Assembly: GCA_030433805.1 (NCBI GenBank)
Contig: JARUXA010000028.1
Location: 1-38,814, forward strand
DNA length: 38,814 nt
From: Sphingomonas sp. PsM26
Lineage (GTDB): Bacteria > Pseudomonadota > Alphaproteobacteria > Sphingomonadales > Sphingomonadaceae
Direction: 5' to 3'
Translations under genes and position numbers: made by a program
Shown here: positions 8,590 to 17,132 of the stretch, piece by piece
Numbering within the stretch: the first letter of the stretch is position 1
How the letters are laid out: every line of letters begins with the position of its first letter
The notes under the pieces: generated by a model
What the model saw: the letters and a program-made list of their open reading frames with translations, nothing else
What the model was told of the DNA's origin: nothing
Database searches by the model: none

Positions 8590-9759
8590 TCAGTCCTCAT
8601 CCCCGCCCGCGCCCTTGCCGAGTTCGGCCTTGAGCGTGAAGCTGTTGGTGGAAGCGATGCGCTCCGAGCCGGTAAGGCCTGCCGTTACAGTGACCTGCCC
8701 GCCATTGGTGCGGCCAAGCGTCACCGGGATTGCCCGGAAACCTGTCGCGGTGCGGACGAACACGAACGACTTGTCCTCGATCATCTGCACTGCGGCCGAT
8801 GGCACGGCGACGGTGCGGTCCCCGGTCGCAGGAACGAGGATCGATACGTTGACCGTCTCGCCGACGCGCCATGTGCTGCCGGCGTTGTCGAGGGTGGCGA
8901 TCACCGGCACCAATCGGGTCGTCTCATCCAGAATGGGGGACACGAACGTCACGCGCCCCTCCTGACGCCGCCCCGGTGCCGTCACTTCGACACGCACGCC
9001 GGGTTTCACCCGACCGGCATCGGTGGGGACGAGGGAGGTGGTGACAGTGACCTTCGACAGATTGGCGACACGGAACAGCTCTGCATCGGCCGCGACTGCC
9101 TGCCCGAGGGTGGCCGATCGCGCGATGACCTGGCCGGCGATCGGCGAGCGAACCGCGATGCGGTTAAGCGCACCGCCCCCGCTACCCGTCGCCGACAACT
9201 GCTGCTGTGCCAGGCGAAGGGCAATGCTGGCTTCTGTCGCGGCCGTCCGCGCCGCGACCAGATCCTGCTCTGGCGAAACGCGTTCGGCGAACAGCCGCTG
9301 TTCGCGGCGAAGGTTGGATTGGGCGAGCGCGGAACGCGCGCGCGCGGCCTCTACCTCCGCTTTCAGTGATGCCGCTTCCCGGCTTTCGATGATAGCCAGT
9401 GGGTCGCCCCGGCTGACTGACTGCCCGAGATTGCGGGTGAGGGAAACGAGCCGACCGCCTACGGAGGTGGACACAACCTGCACACCTTGAGGATCGCCCT
9501 CGATCGTTGCCGACAGCTCGATCGCTCCGGCCACGCCGCCCACGGTAGGACGCGTAACCTCTATCCCGGCATCCGCGATCTGCTGGGCGGACAGGGTAAC
9601 AATATCCTTTGGGCCCTTCTTGGCTTCGCCGGCCTCGGCACCTTCCGCCTTCTCGGCTCCGGCTTTCTCACCGGCCTCGCTGCTGCCACCCCCGCCGCAT
9701 CCGGCAAGGAGGATAGCCAGGGTCACAGGCGCGAGCGCCCGCATGATGGTCTTCGTCAT
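8590..9759 (-). CDS. czcB: CzcB-type periplasmic adaptor (membrane fusion protein), lipoprotein
   Basis: This 389-residue adaptor links CzcA to CzcC. It has a lipoprotein signal with lipobox LLAGC (Cys21), then a low-complexity Gly/Glu/Ala linker (residues 22-50). A barrel-sandwich/hairpin region follows with a coiled coil rich in Ala, Arg and Glu (about 130-190), then beta-barrel domains. The N-terminal linker is unusually acidic (SEAGEKAGAEKAEGAEAGEA) and lacks the His-rich metal-binding segment of some CzcB proteins. It starts inside the czcC stop (ATGA overlap). Confidence 0.93.
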   Translation of the reverse strand: MTKTIMRALAPVTLAILLAGCGGGGSSEAGEKAGAEKAEGAEAGEAKKGPKDIVTLSAQQIADAGIEVTRPTVGGVAGAIELSATIEGDPQGVQVVSTSVGGRLVSLTRNLGQSVSRGDPLAIIESREAASLKAEVEAARARSALAQSNLRREQRLFAERVSPEQDLVAARTAATEASIALRLAQQQLSATGSGGGALNRIAVRSPIAGQVIARSATLGQAVAADAELFRVANLSKVTVTTSLVPTDAGRVKPGVRVEVTAPGRRQEGRVTFVSPILDETTRLVPVIATLDNAGSTWRVGETVNVSILVPATGDRTVAVPSAAVQMIEDKSFVFVRTATGFRAIPVTLGRTNGGQVTVTAGLTGSERIASTNSFTLKAELGKGAGGDED

Positions 9760-11021
9760 TGATTGGTTTCCTCGGGCGAGGGCGCTGCGGCAACGAGCCG
9801 TTCGAGGCGTGCCTTGGCGTCGTGATAGGTGGCGAGCGCATCGATCGCGGCGGTTCGTGTTTCGGACAGGGTACGTTCGGCATCCAACAAATCGAGCTGA
9901 CCGAACTTGCCCTCCCGGTAGCCGATCCGGGCAATCCGAGCGGCTTCGCTTGCCGATGCCAATGCCGGCCCGCTGGCGTTGCGAGCGGTCGTCGCGGCAT
10001 TCGCGACGTTCGCCTGTGCGCTTGCGATATCCTGCGCGGTATCCAGCTCGGCCGCGCGACGTAGCGCCTGCGCCTGATCGGTCTGCGCCCGCGCCCGCGC
10101 CACTGCCGCCTTGCCGTTGTTGAACAGCGGAAACGGGATCGACAGGCCGAACACCGCTGCCACGTCGTTCGTAGCCTCAAGCCGTCGTGCGCTGGCGCTG
10201 AGTGTCACGTCGGGAATGCGCTGCGACCTGGCAAGCCGCACCTGGGCCTCTGCCGTTGTTACGTCCGCGCGTGTCGCTGCCAATGCCAGCGTCCCGGCGG
10301 TCTCGATCGGCCGCGCTGGACCAAAGCCCTCGACACGGCCGAACCACGCCAAGTCCAACGGTCCTGTGAGGGGTTGGCCGATCCGTCGGGCAAGATTGCT
10401 TCGCGCGACCTCGGCAAGCCGCTCCGAGCGCTCCACGGCCGTCTCCGCGTTGATCCGCAATACATCGGCGCGCTGCTGTTCGAGCGGCGATGCTCGCCCC
10501 GCCTGAACGCGGACGCCGGCTGCGCGCGATGCCTCGCGGGCGATGCCGGCCTGCTCGCGCGCGGTTACAAGCCGACGCTCCGCTGCTGTCGCCTCGATGT
10601 AGAGCTGCGTGACGGCAAGCCTTAGATCAGCCTCAGCCAACGCCGTGCCTATCCGCGCTCGATTACCAATCGCATCCGCGACGGCGATCCGTGCCGATCG
10701 TTTGCCACCCAGCTCGATCGGTAGTGCCAGGCCTGCCGTTGTCTCCGCGCTGCGAAGCCCGCGATATTGACCACTGCCGGCAATGTTCTCGGTCTCGGCG
10801 ACGATCGACGGATTCGGCCGGTAGCCAGCAACCGTGCGGCCTGCTTCTGCGGCCCGGACGCCGGCCGTAGCGGCCTCAAGGCTGGGGGCAGTCGCTCCGG
10901 CAAGTGAAAGCGCCTGCTCAAGGGTGAGCGGGGGACTGGTCGATGTTGGATCGGCTGACTGCGCCTGTGCGATCGACGCGCAGGACGCCACGGCCAATAA
11001 GGCCGCAATAAAACGGTGCAT
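9756..11021 (-). CDS. czcC: CzcC-type outer-membrane factor (TolC family)
   Basis: The 421-residue protein has a signal peptide (cleavage at AQA-QS, about residue 21) and two TolC-type outer-membrane-efflux repeats. These are rich in Ala, Arg and Glu helices (for example LSLAGATAPSLEAATAGVRA near the start and LARSQRIPDVTLSASARR in repeat 2). It forms the outer-membrane tunnel of the Czc complex. It is first of the czcCBA set and lies 65 bp behind the His-rich gene. Confidence 0.93.
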   Translation of the reverse strand: MHRFIAALLAVASCASIAQAQSADPTSTSPPLTLEQALSLAGATAPSLEAATAGVRAAEAGRTVAGYRPNPSIVAETENIAGSGQYRGLRSAETTAGLALPIELGGKRSARIAVADAIGNRARIGTALAEADLRLAVTQLYIEATAAERRLVTAREQAGIAREASRAAGVRVQAGRASPLEQQRADVLRINAETAVERSERLAEVARSNLARRIGQPLTGPLDLAWFGRVEGFGPARPIETAGTLALAATRADVTTAEAQVRLARSQRIPDVTLSASARRLEATNDVAAVFGLSIPFPLFNNGKAAVARARAQTDQAQALRRAAELDTAQDIASAQANVANAATTARNASGPALASASEAARIARIGYREGKFGQLDLLDAERTLSETRTAAIDALATYHDAKARLERLVAAAPSPEETNQ

Positions 11022-11086
11022 GGGTAATGGACTCCTGACGAACCTTGGGCGTCCGCACGGGCTTTCCCGGCGGAATTAGGCGTTGG

Positions 11087-11422
11087 TCAGGCTTGGGGAG
11101 GACGTAGGGCTGGGTCCGACGCTACCGGAGCCTTAGGCGCATTGCGCCACACCGATGCAGTCATACGAACGCTGCTGGCTGGTCCGGTTGAATTGGACGC
11201 GATCGGCACGCCGACGTGATGGCCGTGGCAACCGCCATGATGGTGAGGATACGCCTTGTCGGCGTCTGCCGGCACTTGGTCAGCGTCGCCGTCGCAATGA
11301 TCGAGGGAGCTGACCGCTGTGGTATCAATGCACGTCACGCCTTCGGTCGCATGCGCGACTGATCCAAGCCCGAGCATAAGCACGAGCATGAAACTGAGGA
11401 GCAGGGCGAAAAGGCGGTGCAT
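11087..11422 (-). CDS. His-rich small periplasmic protein in the czc operon
   Basis: With the start at 11422 the product is 111 residues with a signal peptide (HRLFALLLSFMLVLMLGLG, cleavage near AHA-TE). The mature part has CxDHxD-type residues and a dense His cluster at 60-69 (PHHHGGCHGHH), typical of a periplasmic Zn/Cd/Cu-binding protein. An upstream ATG at 11455 overlaps the CDF stop, but I see no ribosome site for it. A TAAGG precedes 11422. It resembles the small proteins often encoded ahead of czcC (CzcI/CzcE-like in position), but I cannot assign a family. Confidence 0.7.
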   Translation of the reverse strand: MHRLFALLLSFMLVLMLGLGSVAHATEGVTCIDTTAVSSLDHCDGDADQVPADADKAYPHHHGGCHGHHVGVPIASNSTGPASSVRMTASVWRNAPKAPVASDPALRPPQA

Positions 11423-11441
11423 CGGCCCGCGCCTTAGCAGC

Positions 11442-12104
11442 TTACCGACTGCCATGTAACGACTGCTGGTAACTAGCGGGGGCGGATAAAGGCTCGCCGT
11501 GCATTTCGGCGCGTGCCTGCCGCATGATCTGAACACCGCCGGATATTCCCAACACAGCCATCAAAGCGGCGACGGCAAGATCAGGCCACGCGCTGTTTAG
11601 GCCGAACACTCCGCCTGCGGCCAGTACGACGGCGATGTTGCCGATCGCGTCATTGCGCGAGCAAATCCATACCGATCTCATGTTCGCATCACCACTTCGG
11701 AAGCGGTACAGCATGACCGCGACCACAAGGTTCGCGATCAGCGCCGCGATGCCAACCATGCCCATAATCTCGGCATGGGGCGTTGCGTCGTGGAGCGCCC
11801 CCCATCCCGCCGCGAACAGGACATAGATGCCTAGCAAAGCAAGCGTCGCCCCCTTCAACATCGCAGCGCGTGCACGCCAGGCCATCGCCATCCCGGCAAC
11901 GCCAAGGCTGATTGCGTAGTTCGCCGTATCCCCAAAAAAGTCGAGCGCGTCGGCTTGGAGTGCCTTCGATCCACCCGTGATGCCGGCAATGATTTCGATA
12001 ACGAACATGCCGCCATTGATGGCGAGCGCAATCCATAGCGCTCGGCGCCACTTGGGGTCGTTGAGAGTACCCGCCTTGTCGGACGCGCAGCTTGTGCAGG
12101 CCAT
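11442..12104 (-). CDS. Cation diffusion facilitator-type metal exporter
   Basis: The 220-residue membrane protein has six helices and the layout of a CDF exporter, but is short, without the usual full cytoplasmic C-terminal domain. TM2 carries ADALDFFGDT (Asp52, Asp55, Asp59) in place of the classical HxxxD, and TM5 carries CSRNDAIGN (Asp151, Asn155). The metal site therefore differs from that of ZitB or CzcD. CxxC at residues 3-6 may bind metal. Start 12104 has GAGGTGG upstream; the longer frame from 12146 would run through the operator. It is the first gene of the efflux operon, directly under MerR control. Confidence 0.87.
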   Translation of the reverse strand: MACTSCASDKAGTLNDPKWRRALWIALAINGGMFVIEIIAGITGGSKALQADALDFFGDTANYAISLGVAGMAMAWRARAAMLKGATLALLGIYVLFAAGWGALHDATPHAEIMGMVGIAALIANLVVAVMLYRFRSGDANMRSVWICSRNDAIGNIAVVLAAGGVFGLNSAWPDLAVAALMAVLGISGGVQIMRQARAEMHGEPLSAPASYQQSLHGSR

Positions 12105-12136
12105 GTTCGCCACCTCGATAGAATCGATCTGACAGC

Positions 12137-12168
12137 CTATATGCACCCTCTAGTCGCTAGAGGGTCAA
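12137..12168 (-). promoter_or_regulatory. MerR-type operator/promoter for the metal-efflux operon
   Basis: A perfect inverted repeat with 9-bp arms, ACCCTCTAG and CTAGAGGGT around TCG (12145-12165), lies between the divergent CDF and merR genes. On the minus strand a -35 TTGACC (12163-12168) and a -10 CATATA/ATATAG (about 12137-12143) are separated by 19-20 bp. This overlong spacing, filled by the palindrome, is the hallmark of MerR-activated promoters for Cd, Zn, Pb and Hg. Confidence 0.93.
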
Positions 12169-12173
12169 GCGCT

Positions 12174-12578
12174 GTGTCTGAGAAACTGACGATCGGAAAA
12201 CTGGCCGGTGCGACCGGCACCAAGGTCGAGACGATCCGCTACTATGAGCAGATTGGCTTGCTGCCGGCTCCTGAGCGATCGGCGGGAAACTATCGGACCT
12301 ATGAGGGCGCGCATCTACGCCGCCTTTCCTTCATCCGTCGTGCGCGCGATCTTGGCTTCTCGATCGACCAAGTACGCGAGTTGATGGGGCTTGCCGATCA
12401 CCGCGATCGGTCGTGCATCGCTGTCGATGTCGTTGCCAACCAACACCGCGACGCGATCAGACGCAAAATTGCAGACCTCACCGCGCTTGCTGGTGAACTC
12501 GACGCGTTGATAGATTCCTGTAGCCGCAACACCGTCGCCGACTGCCGGATCATCGAAGCACTTGCCCCTTCCGCATAG
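12174..12578 (+). CDS. MerR-family metal-responsive activator (CadR/PbrR-like)
   Basis: The protein is 134 residues from GTG 12174; the longer frame from 12141 would put the operator inside the gene. It has an N-terminal MerR HTH (LTIGKLAGATGTKVETIRYY), a dimerisation helix, and a metal loop near the C-terminus. Cys81, Cys116 and Cys124 match the three-Cys pattern of the Cd/Pb/Zn branch. The protein should bind the adjacent palindrome, repress itself, and twist the operon promoter into an active form when metal binds. The exact metal cannot be read from sequence. Confidence 0.9.
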   Translation: MSEKLTIGKLAGATGTKVETIRYYEQIGLLPAPERSAGNYRTYEGAHLRRLSFIRRARDLGFSIDQVRELMGLADHRDRSCIAVDVVANQHRDAIRRKIADLTALAGELDALIDSCSRNTVADCRIIEALAPSA

Positions 12579-12627
12579 CGCATCGCTGCTGTCCGGTGGA
12601 ATGATCGGCTTGCACCGCTTGGGCACT

Positions 12628-13356
12628 TCAATCCGTGGAGCTGACGATCGCACTTCTTGCCGCCCCGTCATCCTGACTGATCTCGATGGTACAGCGCACC
12701 GTCTTCTTAGTCCTCACAGCTATCTTGTAGCAGGCTTGCACAGCCTTGCGATTTGCGGTGATGATCCGATCGGCTGCCGCGATGTTAGCGAAAGCCTCCG
12801 GCCCAGCAGCTCGCATGAGGCGCTGCCCTGCTTCCCATTTCGGTAGGTCGAGCGTGCGCGCTGCCATCCACTCGGGCACCTGCCACTTCGCCGGGAGCTC
12901 GCGCGCGATGATCCCCGGCACGATCGTCCATAGCAGCGCCCCGCCCAGGCACGCTCCCGCACCGACCTGCCACAAGGTACGGCGCTGCTCGTCCGCACGG
13001 CGGGCCGAACCGCCGATACCGTGCAAAGCGGTCGTCGCCTTGTCCATCTTCTCACCGGCGGTCGCGATCATGCGCCGATCCTCGTCGCGGGCATGGCCGC
13101 CAGCCGCGACGATCCGGTCGGCGACATAGCGCGGCGCGACATTGTCCTCGGCCGTTTTCGCCAGCACGCCGACATTTTGCATGGTCGCGTTGAGCGCCTT
13201 CGCCATTTTCCCCAGCGTCTCGCTGTAATCGGGTATCTCCGGCACCTCGGCGCGCTCCGCGGACAGCCGCTCGACGGCGCGGCGCAACAGCGCAAGCTCA
13301 CCGCGGACACCTTCAAACGCCTCCGCTGCGGCGTCCAGTTCGTGATCGTCACCCAT
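12628..13356 (-). CDS. DUF6118-like protein downstream of the relaxase gene
   Basis: The product is 242 residues from ATG 13356, which has GGGGAAG upstream. The N-terminal half is predicted coiled coil (HELDAAAEAFEGVRGELALL onward). One transmembrane helix lies near the middle (GAGACLGGALLWTIVPGII), followed by a soluble C-terminal domain. I associate this architecture with the DUF6118 proteins encoded beside traA on sphingomonad plasmids; that is memory of the family, not a search. Function is unknown, and a link to transfer or relaxosome placement at the membrane is inferred from position only. An earlier ATG at 13389 is possible. Confidence 0.7.
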   Translation of the reverse strand: MGDDHELDAAAEAFEGVRGELALLRRAVERLSAERAEVPEIPDYSETLGKMAKALNATMQNVGVLAKTAEDNVAPRYVADRIVAAGGHARDEDRRMIATAGEKMDKATTALHGIGGSARRADEQRRTLWQVGAGACLGGALLWTIVPGIIARELPAKWQVPEWMAARTLDLPKWEAGQRLMRAAGPEAFANIAAADRIITANRKAVQACYKIAVRTKKTVRCTIEISQDDGAARSAIVSSTD

Positions 13357-13417
13357 GCACTTCTTCCCCTTTACTGCATGAAACCACAAACCGGATCGTA
13401 CCCGAAAGCACGAACCG

Positions 13418-16390
13418 TCACCGGCTCATCCCCCGATCCCGGTCGCGCCCACGATCGAGCGACGACGACAGCGCATCGCCGATCGACCGCTCGCTTTCCT
13501 GCTTCAGCGCCAGGTCGGGTGCATGGCGACGCAGTGCGGATTCGAGCTGCGGGTCGCGGTGCAGCCCGCCCGCCACCTTCTCCATCCGCTCACGCAACCG
13601 CTCGGCACCGGCACTGTCGCCGGCCCGCTCCATTCCTGCCCGCGCCTGCTGCATTTTCTGCCAGCCTTCCACGAACCGCTCGGCACGCGCGTCCGGGTCT
13701 AGCCGCACACGCTTCTCGTCGGCCATCGCGCGTGTCGCGCCAACTGTGTTGCCGCCCGACACCTGCTCGATAAGCTTCGGATCACGCGCAAGCGCCGATG
13801 CAAGGTCGCGCGCGGCATGGGGACGGGTCGCGTCCAGCCTCTCGCCAGCCTTCTGCAAAGCGCTCTCCTGATGCGGCAGCACCGGCAGACCCTTGTTGCG
13901 CATCCGGCCGATATCGCCCGCGGCACGTGCATAGCGTTCGATCGCCTTGGCCTGAGAGACGTCCAAGGTGGTGTTAATCGGCCCCCCCTGGCTGCGATCA
14001 CGGGCGGTGTTAATCAGACCCCCCTGGCCGTGATCGCGGGCAGTGTTAATCGCCCCCTCTTTCGCGACAGCCGGCTTTGGCCGGAAACCGGCAAACATGC
14101 CCTTGGCCTTGTCGCGCACCTTCTCGACCATCTGGCGTGCGAGTTCCGGGAACCGGATCTCGCGCCGATCGGCGAACGCCCGCGCCTGATCCTGCTCGGG
14201 CTTAGCGTAATCGCCCGCCATGTCCTTGCCGCGATCACGCGAGAGCGCGCGGACGAGCTGGCGCTGGTCGCTGAAGTCGTCGCGGCCATAGTGGAGCTGC
14301 ACGTCGTCACGATGACGCGACATGCCGACATAGGCGCTGTGCCGGTCCATGCCGGGGGTGGCGAGGACGTGCGCGCGATCGACCGTCACGCCCTGCGATT
14401 TATGGAACGTCGCCGCATAGCCATGATCGACATGGGCATAGTCCTTGGTGTCGAACGCGACGCCGCGCCCGTCATCGAGGCGCACCGCCATGCCCTCGGA
14501 CGATACCCGCTCGATCGTCGCCAGCGTGCCGTTCTTCACCCCCATGCCGCGCTCGTTGCGCAGGAACATGATGCGGTCGCCCGTCGCGAACTGCCGCTCA
14601 CCGCGCTCGGCCTTCACCGTCACGTCGTCGCCAAGGTCGCCGGATGCGCGCAACCGGTTGCGCGCCTCGCCATTGAGACTCTGCACTTCGGCGTTGGTGT
14701 GGGTGAGGATGATCCGGGTCTTGCCCGGCTCGGTCTGGCGTGCGCGATCCCAACCGTCCACCAGCTCGCCCCGCGCCTCGTCACGGTTGTCGGCGACGTG
14801 GACCATGCCCTTGCTGTCATAGGCATGGATCGCCTCGCCGGTGCGCCCGGTCGCCAGCGCACGCGTGGCGTCGCGCTGCCAGTCCTCGCGCTGCCGGCGT
14901 ATCTCGGTGATCTCGGCCGCGCCGTGGCGCTCGGTGACGCTGCGAAAGGCCGCGCCGGCCTCGATCGCCTGCAACTGCTCGGGGTCGCCGACCATCACGA
15001 CCTTGGCCCCGGCATCGCGTGCTTGGGACAGCACCCGCTCCATCTGACGCGAGCCGATCATGCCGGCCTCGTCCACCACCAACACGTCCCTTGGGCCTAG
15101 CTGTTCACGCCCCCGCCCCCATGCGTGTTCAAGGCTGGCGATGGTGCGGGACTGGATGCCGGACCCGCCCTCAAGGTTCTCGGCCGCGATGCCTGACAAC
15201 GCCGCGCCGCGCACCGTGTAGCCCTGCCCCTCCCAAGCCTCGCGCGCGACGCCCAGCATCGCCGATTTACCGCTGCCGGCATAGCCGACGACGGACGCCA
15301 GCCCACTGTTGCCGGTGACGTGATCGAAGGCGTCGCGCTGCTCGCTCGACAGGACAAGCCCTCGGCCCTCGGCTGCGTCGATCGCGGCGTCACGATGCCG
15401 ATCGACGATGCCATGCGCGGCGCGGCCCGCCAGCTCGTCGCTCGCGCGCTCAAGCCGGTTCTCCACCGCGATCATGTCGCGGCTGGTGAACCGCTCCTGG
15501 TCGCGCCCGTCCTTCCCCAATGCGACCAGCTCGGGGCTGGCGCGCACCGCCCCCATCACCTGGTCGAACTGCTCCTTGCCGTCGCTGTGCCGGAAGGCGA
15601 ACGTCGCCAGGTCGCGAGTGGTGAACGTGGCCTGCTGCCGCGTGATCGCGTCCAGCGCGACATTGGGATCGGCGATGATCTTCTCGCCGTTCTCACGAGC
15701 GATGCGCGTGTGATCCTCGATCCGCTCCGCCTCAAGCCCCTGCTCCGGACGACGCGATGCGGCCGGGCCGATCTTGTGCTGCGGTTCCAGCCCGATCCCC
15801 TGCGCCTCGTAACTGCGGTGGTCGATGCGACCCTCAAGCCCAAGCTCGGCCATGCGCTCATTAACGTGGGCGCTCCACGCCTCGCGCCAGTCCTTCAAAA
15901 GCTCGGTCGAGTTCCAGTCGCGGTTCTTCTTCCCGAACCCCTCCGGCCCCACGTCGCGCATCGCAAGCATGACATGCGCGTGCGGCTTGGGCGTGCCGTC
16001 CTTCGCCTTGTCCCAATGCACGTTCAGATCCGCGACCATCCCGCGATCGACAAACTGCTGCTTCACGAAATCGCGCGCTAGCTGGACGCCCTGTTTCTCA
16101 TTCATCTCGCGCGGAATCGAGAACTCCACCTCGCGGGCAAGCTGCGCGTCCTTGCGTTTCTCGCCTGCCTCCACCTCGTTCCACAAGGTCGTGCGGTCGT
16201 TTAAACGCTCCGGTGCGCCCTGTGGCAACATCACTTCGGAGTGGATCACGCCTGCCTTGTTGCTGAAGTCGTGATTCCGGTTCAACCGATCGTCGTGCAG
16301 CTCGGATGCGGAGCGATAGGCGGCGCTCGCGACGGCGCTCGATCCGTTCGCGCGGCTCACAACCTTGGCGGAGAAATGGTAGATCGCCAT
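13418..16390 (-). CDS. traA: Ti-type conjugative relaxase TraA (MobQ/MobA-MobL relaxase with helicase domain)
   Basis: The 990-residue protein nicks oriT and unwinds the transferred strand. Residues 1-220 are the MobA/MobL relaxase domain, with YHFSAKVVSRANGSSAVASA at the start and the metal-binding His triad around KPHAHV (His137, His139, with His125 upstream). Residues about 345-720 are a RecD-like helicase: Walker A GYAGSGKS (369-376), Walker B VLVVDEAGM (436-444), and a late motif FHKSQGVTVDRAHV. A three-unit 12-residue repeat follows, then a charged helical tail. The start MAIYHF at 16390 is the canonical one; an upstream ATG at 16447 would cover the oriT. It is divergent from traC-traD-traG, as in Ti plasmids. 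Confidence 0.95.
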   Translation of the reverse strand: MAIYHFSAKVVSRANGSSAVASAAYRSASELHDDRLNRNHDFSNKAGVIHSEVMLPQGAPERLNDRTTLWNEVEAGEKRKDAQLAREVEFSIPREMNEKQGVQLARDFVKQQFVDRGMVADLNVHWDKAKDGTPKPHAHVMLAMRDVGPEGFGKKNRDWNSTELLKDWREAWSAHVNERMAELGLEGRIDHRSYEAQGIGLEPQHKIGPAASRRPEQGLEAERIEDHTRIARENGEKIIADPNVALDAITRQQATFTTRDLATFAFRHSDGKEQFDQVMGAVRASPELVALGKDGRDQERFTSRDMIAVENRLERASDELAGRAAHGIVDRHRDAAIDAAEGRGLVLSSEQRDAFDHVTGNSGLASVVGYAGSGKSAMLGVAREAWEGQGYTVRGAALSGIAAENLEGGSGIQSRTIASLEHAWGRGREQLGPRDVLVVDEAGMIGSRQMERVLSQARDAGAKVVMVGDPEQLQAIEAGAAFRSVTERHGAAEITEIRRQREDWQRDATRALATGRTGEAIHAYDSKGMVHVADNRDEARGELVDGWDRARQTEPGKTRIILTHTNAEVQSLNGEARNRLRASGDLGDDVTVKAERGERQFATGDRIMFLRNERGMGVKNGTLATIERVSSEGMAVRLDDGRGVAFDTKDYAHVDHGYAATFHKSQGVTVDRAHVLATPGMDRHSAYVGMSRHRDDVQLHYGRDDFSDQRQLVRALSRDRGKDMAGDYAKPEQDQARAFADRREIRFPELARQMVEKVRDKAKGMFAGFRPKPAVAKEGAINTARDHGQGGLINTARDRSQGGPINTTLDVSQAKAIERYARAAGDIGRMRNKGLPVLPHQESALQKAGERLDATRPHAARDLASALARDPKLIEQVSGGNTVGATRAMADEKRVRLDPDARAERFVEGWQKMQQARAGMERAGDSAGAERLRERMEKVAGGLHRDPQLESALRRHAPDLALKQESERSIGDALSSSLDRGRDRDRGMSR
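13971..14060 (-). repeat. 36-bp tandem repeat inside traA
   Basis: The start motif GTGTTAAT recurs at 13971, 14007 and 14043, exactly 36 bp apart. The first two units are near-identical and the third is partial. In the protein they give three copies of a 12-residue unit (INTARDHGQGGL, INTARDRSQGGP, INTTLDVSQ), a likely flexible linker between helicase and tail. Copy number may vary between relatives. Confidence 0.9.
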
Positions 16391-16419
16391 GACGCCCTGC
16401 TTATTGCACTTCTGAGCGC

Positions 16420-16449
16420 ACGTCGGCAACGACGTATAAGCGCGCACTC
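16420..16449. other. oriT: Origin of transfer (oriT) with nic-like site
   Basis: The 174-bp gap between traA and traC holds a perfect inverted repeat ACGTCG-GCAA-CGACGT (16420-16435), directly followed by ATAAGCGCGCACTC. The Ti-plasmid oriT has the same build: an inverted repeat around CGTCGC/GCGACG, then TATAATTGCGCCCT holding the nick. The location between divergent traA and traCDG is also that of Ti plasmids. The nick is expected inside the GCGCGCAC stretch. The exact base is not claimed. Confidence 0.82.
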
Positions 16450-16564
16450 ATCCTCCGCTTCGCTCCTCCTGATTGACTTGGTGCTGCGTTCTGCTCGTTC
16501 TGGCTTTACCCATATGCTCGGCGCGCTAAGATGTTGATGAGCGATACGCGGAAGGGTAAAGGCG

Positions 16565-16894
16565 ATGCGGAAGGTTCGCGATTACGATGCCGAGCTGAAG
16601 GCACTGGGTGACAAGGCCCGCGCGCTCAAGGCAAAGCGGGTCGAACAGCTTGGCCAGCTCGTCGTTGCGACCGGGGCCGATGCGCTTGATCCGGAAACCC
16701 TCGCCGGGGTGCTGCTCGATGCGATCGGATCAAAGGATGCGGGCGCGAAGGAGGCATGGCGCGCGAAGGGCGCGGCCTTCTTTCAACGACGTGGGCGCAA
16801 AGGTGGCGGCGCTGCTGCAATCGACGGATCGGGCACTGCGACTGAACCAGGCGGCGACGCTGCGGGCGGAAGCGGCGGAACGGCGAACGGATAG
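16565..16894 (+). CDS. traC: Conjugal transfer protein TraC (small relaxosome protein)
   Basis: The 109-residue basic protein has an N-terminal coiled helix (DYDAELKALGDKARALKAKR) followed by EQLGQLVVATGADALDPETL and LLDAIGS. This is the pattern of Ti-type TraC/TraC-like accessory proteins that bind near oriT. The C-terminal 35 residues after FFQRRGRKGGG are Gly/Ala-rich and probably disordered. GGTAAAGG precedes the ATG. It is first of the traC-traD-traG set, 14 bp ahead of traD. Confidence 0.8.
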   Translation: MRKVRDYDAELKALGDKARALKAKRVEQLGQLVVATGADALDPETLAGVLLDAIGSKDAGAKEAWRAKGAAFFQRRGRKGGGAAAIDGSGTATEPGGDAAGGSGGTANG

Positions 16895-16907
16895 CAGGGG
16901 CTGGGTC

Positions 16908-17132
16908 GTGCAACGTCGCGAACGAACACGCCATCTGATTGAACTGGGCGGGCTGGTCCAGAAAGCCGGGCTGGTCGAGCTGACCGACGACGATCGCGCC
17001 ACGCTCTACGGCGCGCTGCTCGATCTCGCCGGGCGTGGTCGCGGCGACGATGCTGGCGACGTGCTGGCGCTATGGAAGCGGCGCGGCAAGCGGGCGTTCG
17101 ACGCGGAAGCGGAAGGGAGCGAAGCGCAATGA
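16908..17132 (+). CDS. traD: Conjugal transfer protein TraD (Ti type, small)
   Basis: The protein has 74 residues from GTG 16908, which has AGGGG seven bases upstream. The core QRRERTRHLIELGGLVQKAG is the Ti-plasmid TraD signature (family length about 65-75). It is unrelated to the F-plasmid TraD coupling protein. The frame is open for about 100 codons further upstream, so an earlier start cannot be fully excluded. It overlaps the next gene by ATGA. Confidence 0.85.
   Translation: MQRRERTRHLIELGGLVQKAGLVELTDDDRATLYGALLDLAGRGRGDDAGDVLALWKRRGKRAFDAEAEGSEAQ

Noticed and set aside
13817..15100. 427-codon plus-strand frame inside traA
   Set aside because: Antisense shadow of the relaxase; no ribosome site and no recognisable domain.
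16778..16907. Possible frameshift joining traC to traD into one protein
   Set aside because: The third frame here reads smoothly into traD, but TraC ends normally after its FFQRRGRK stretch and TraD has its own ribosome site and GTG, as in Ti-type clusters.
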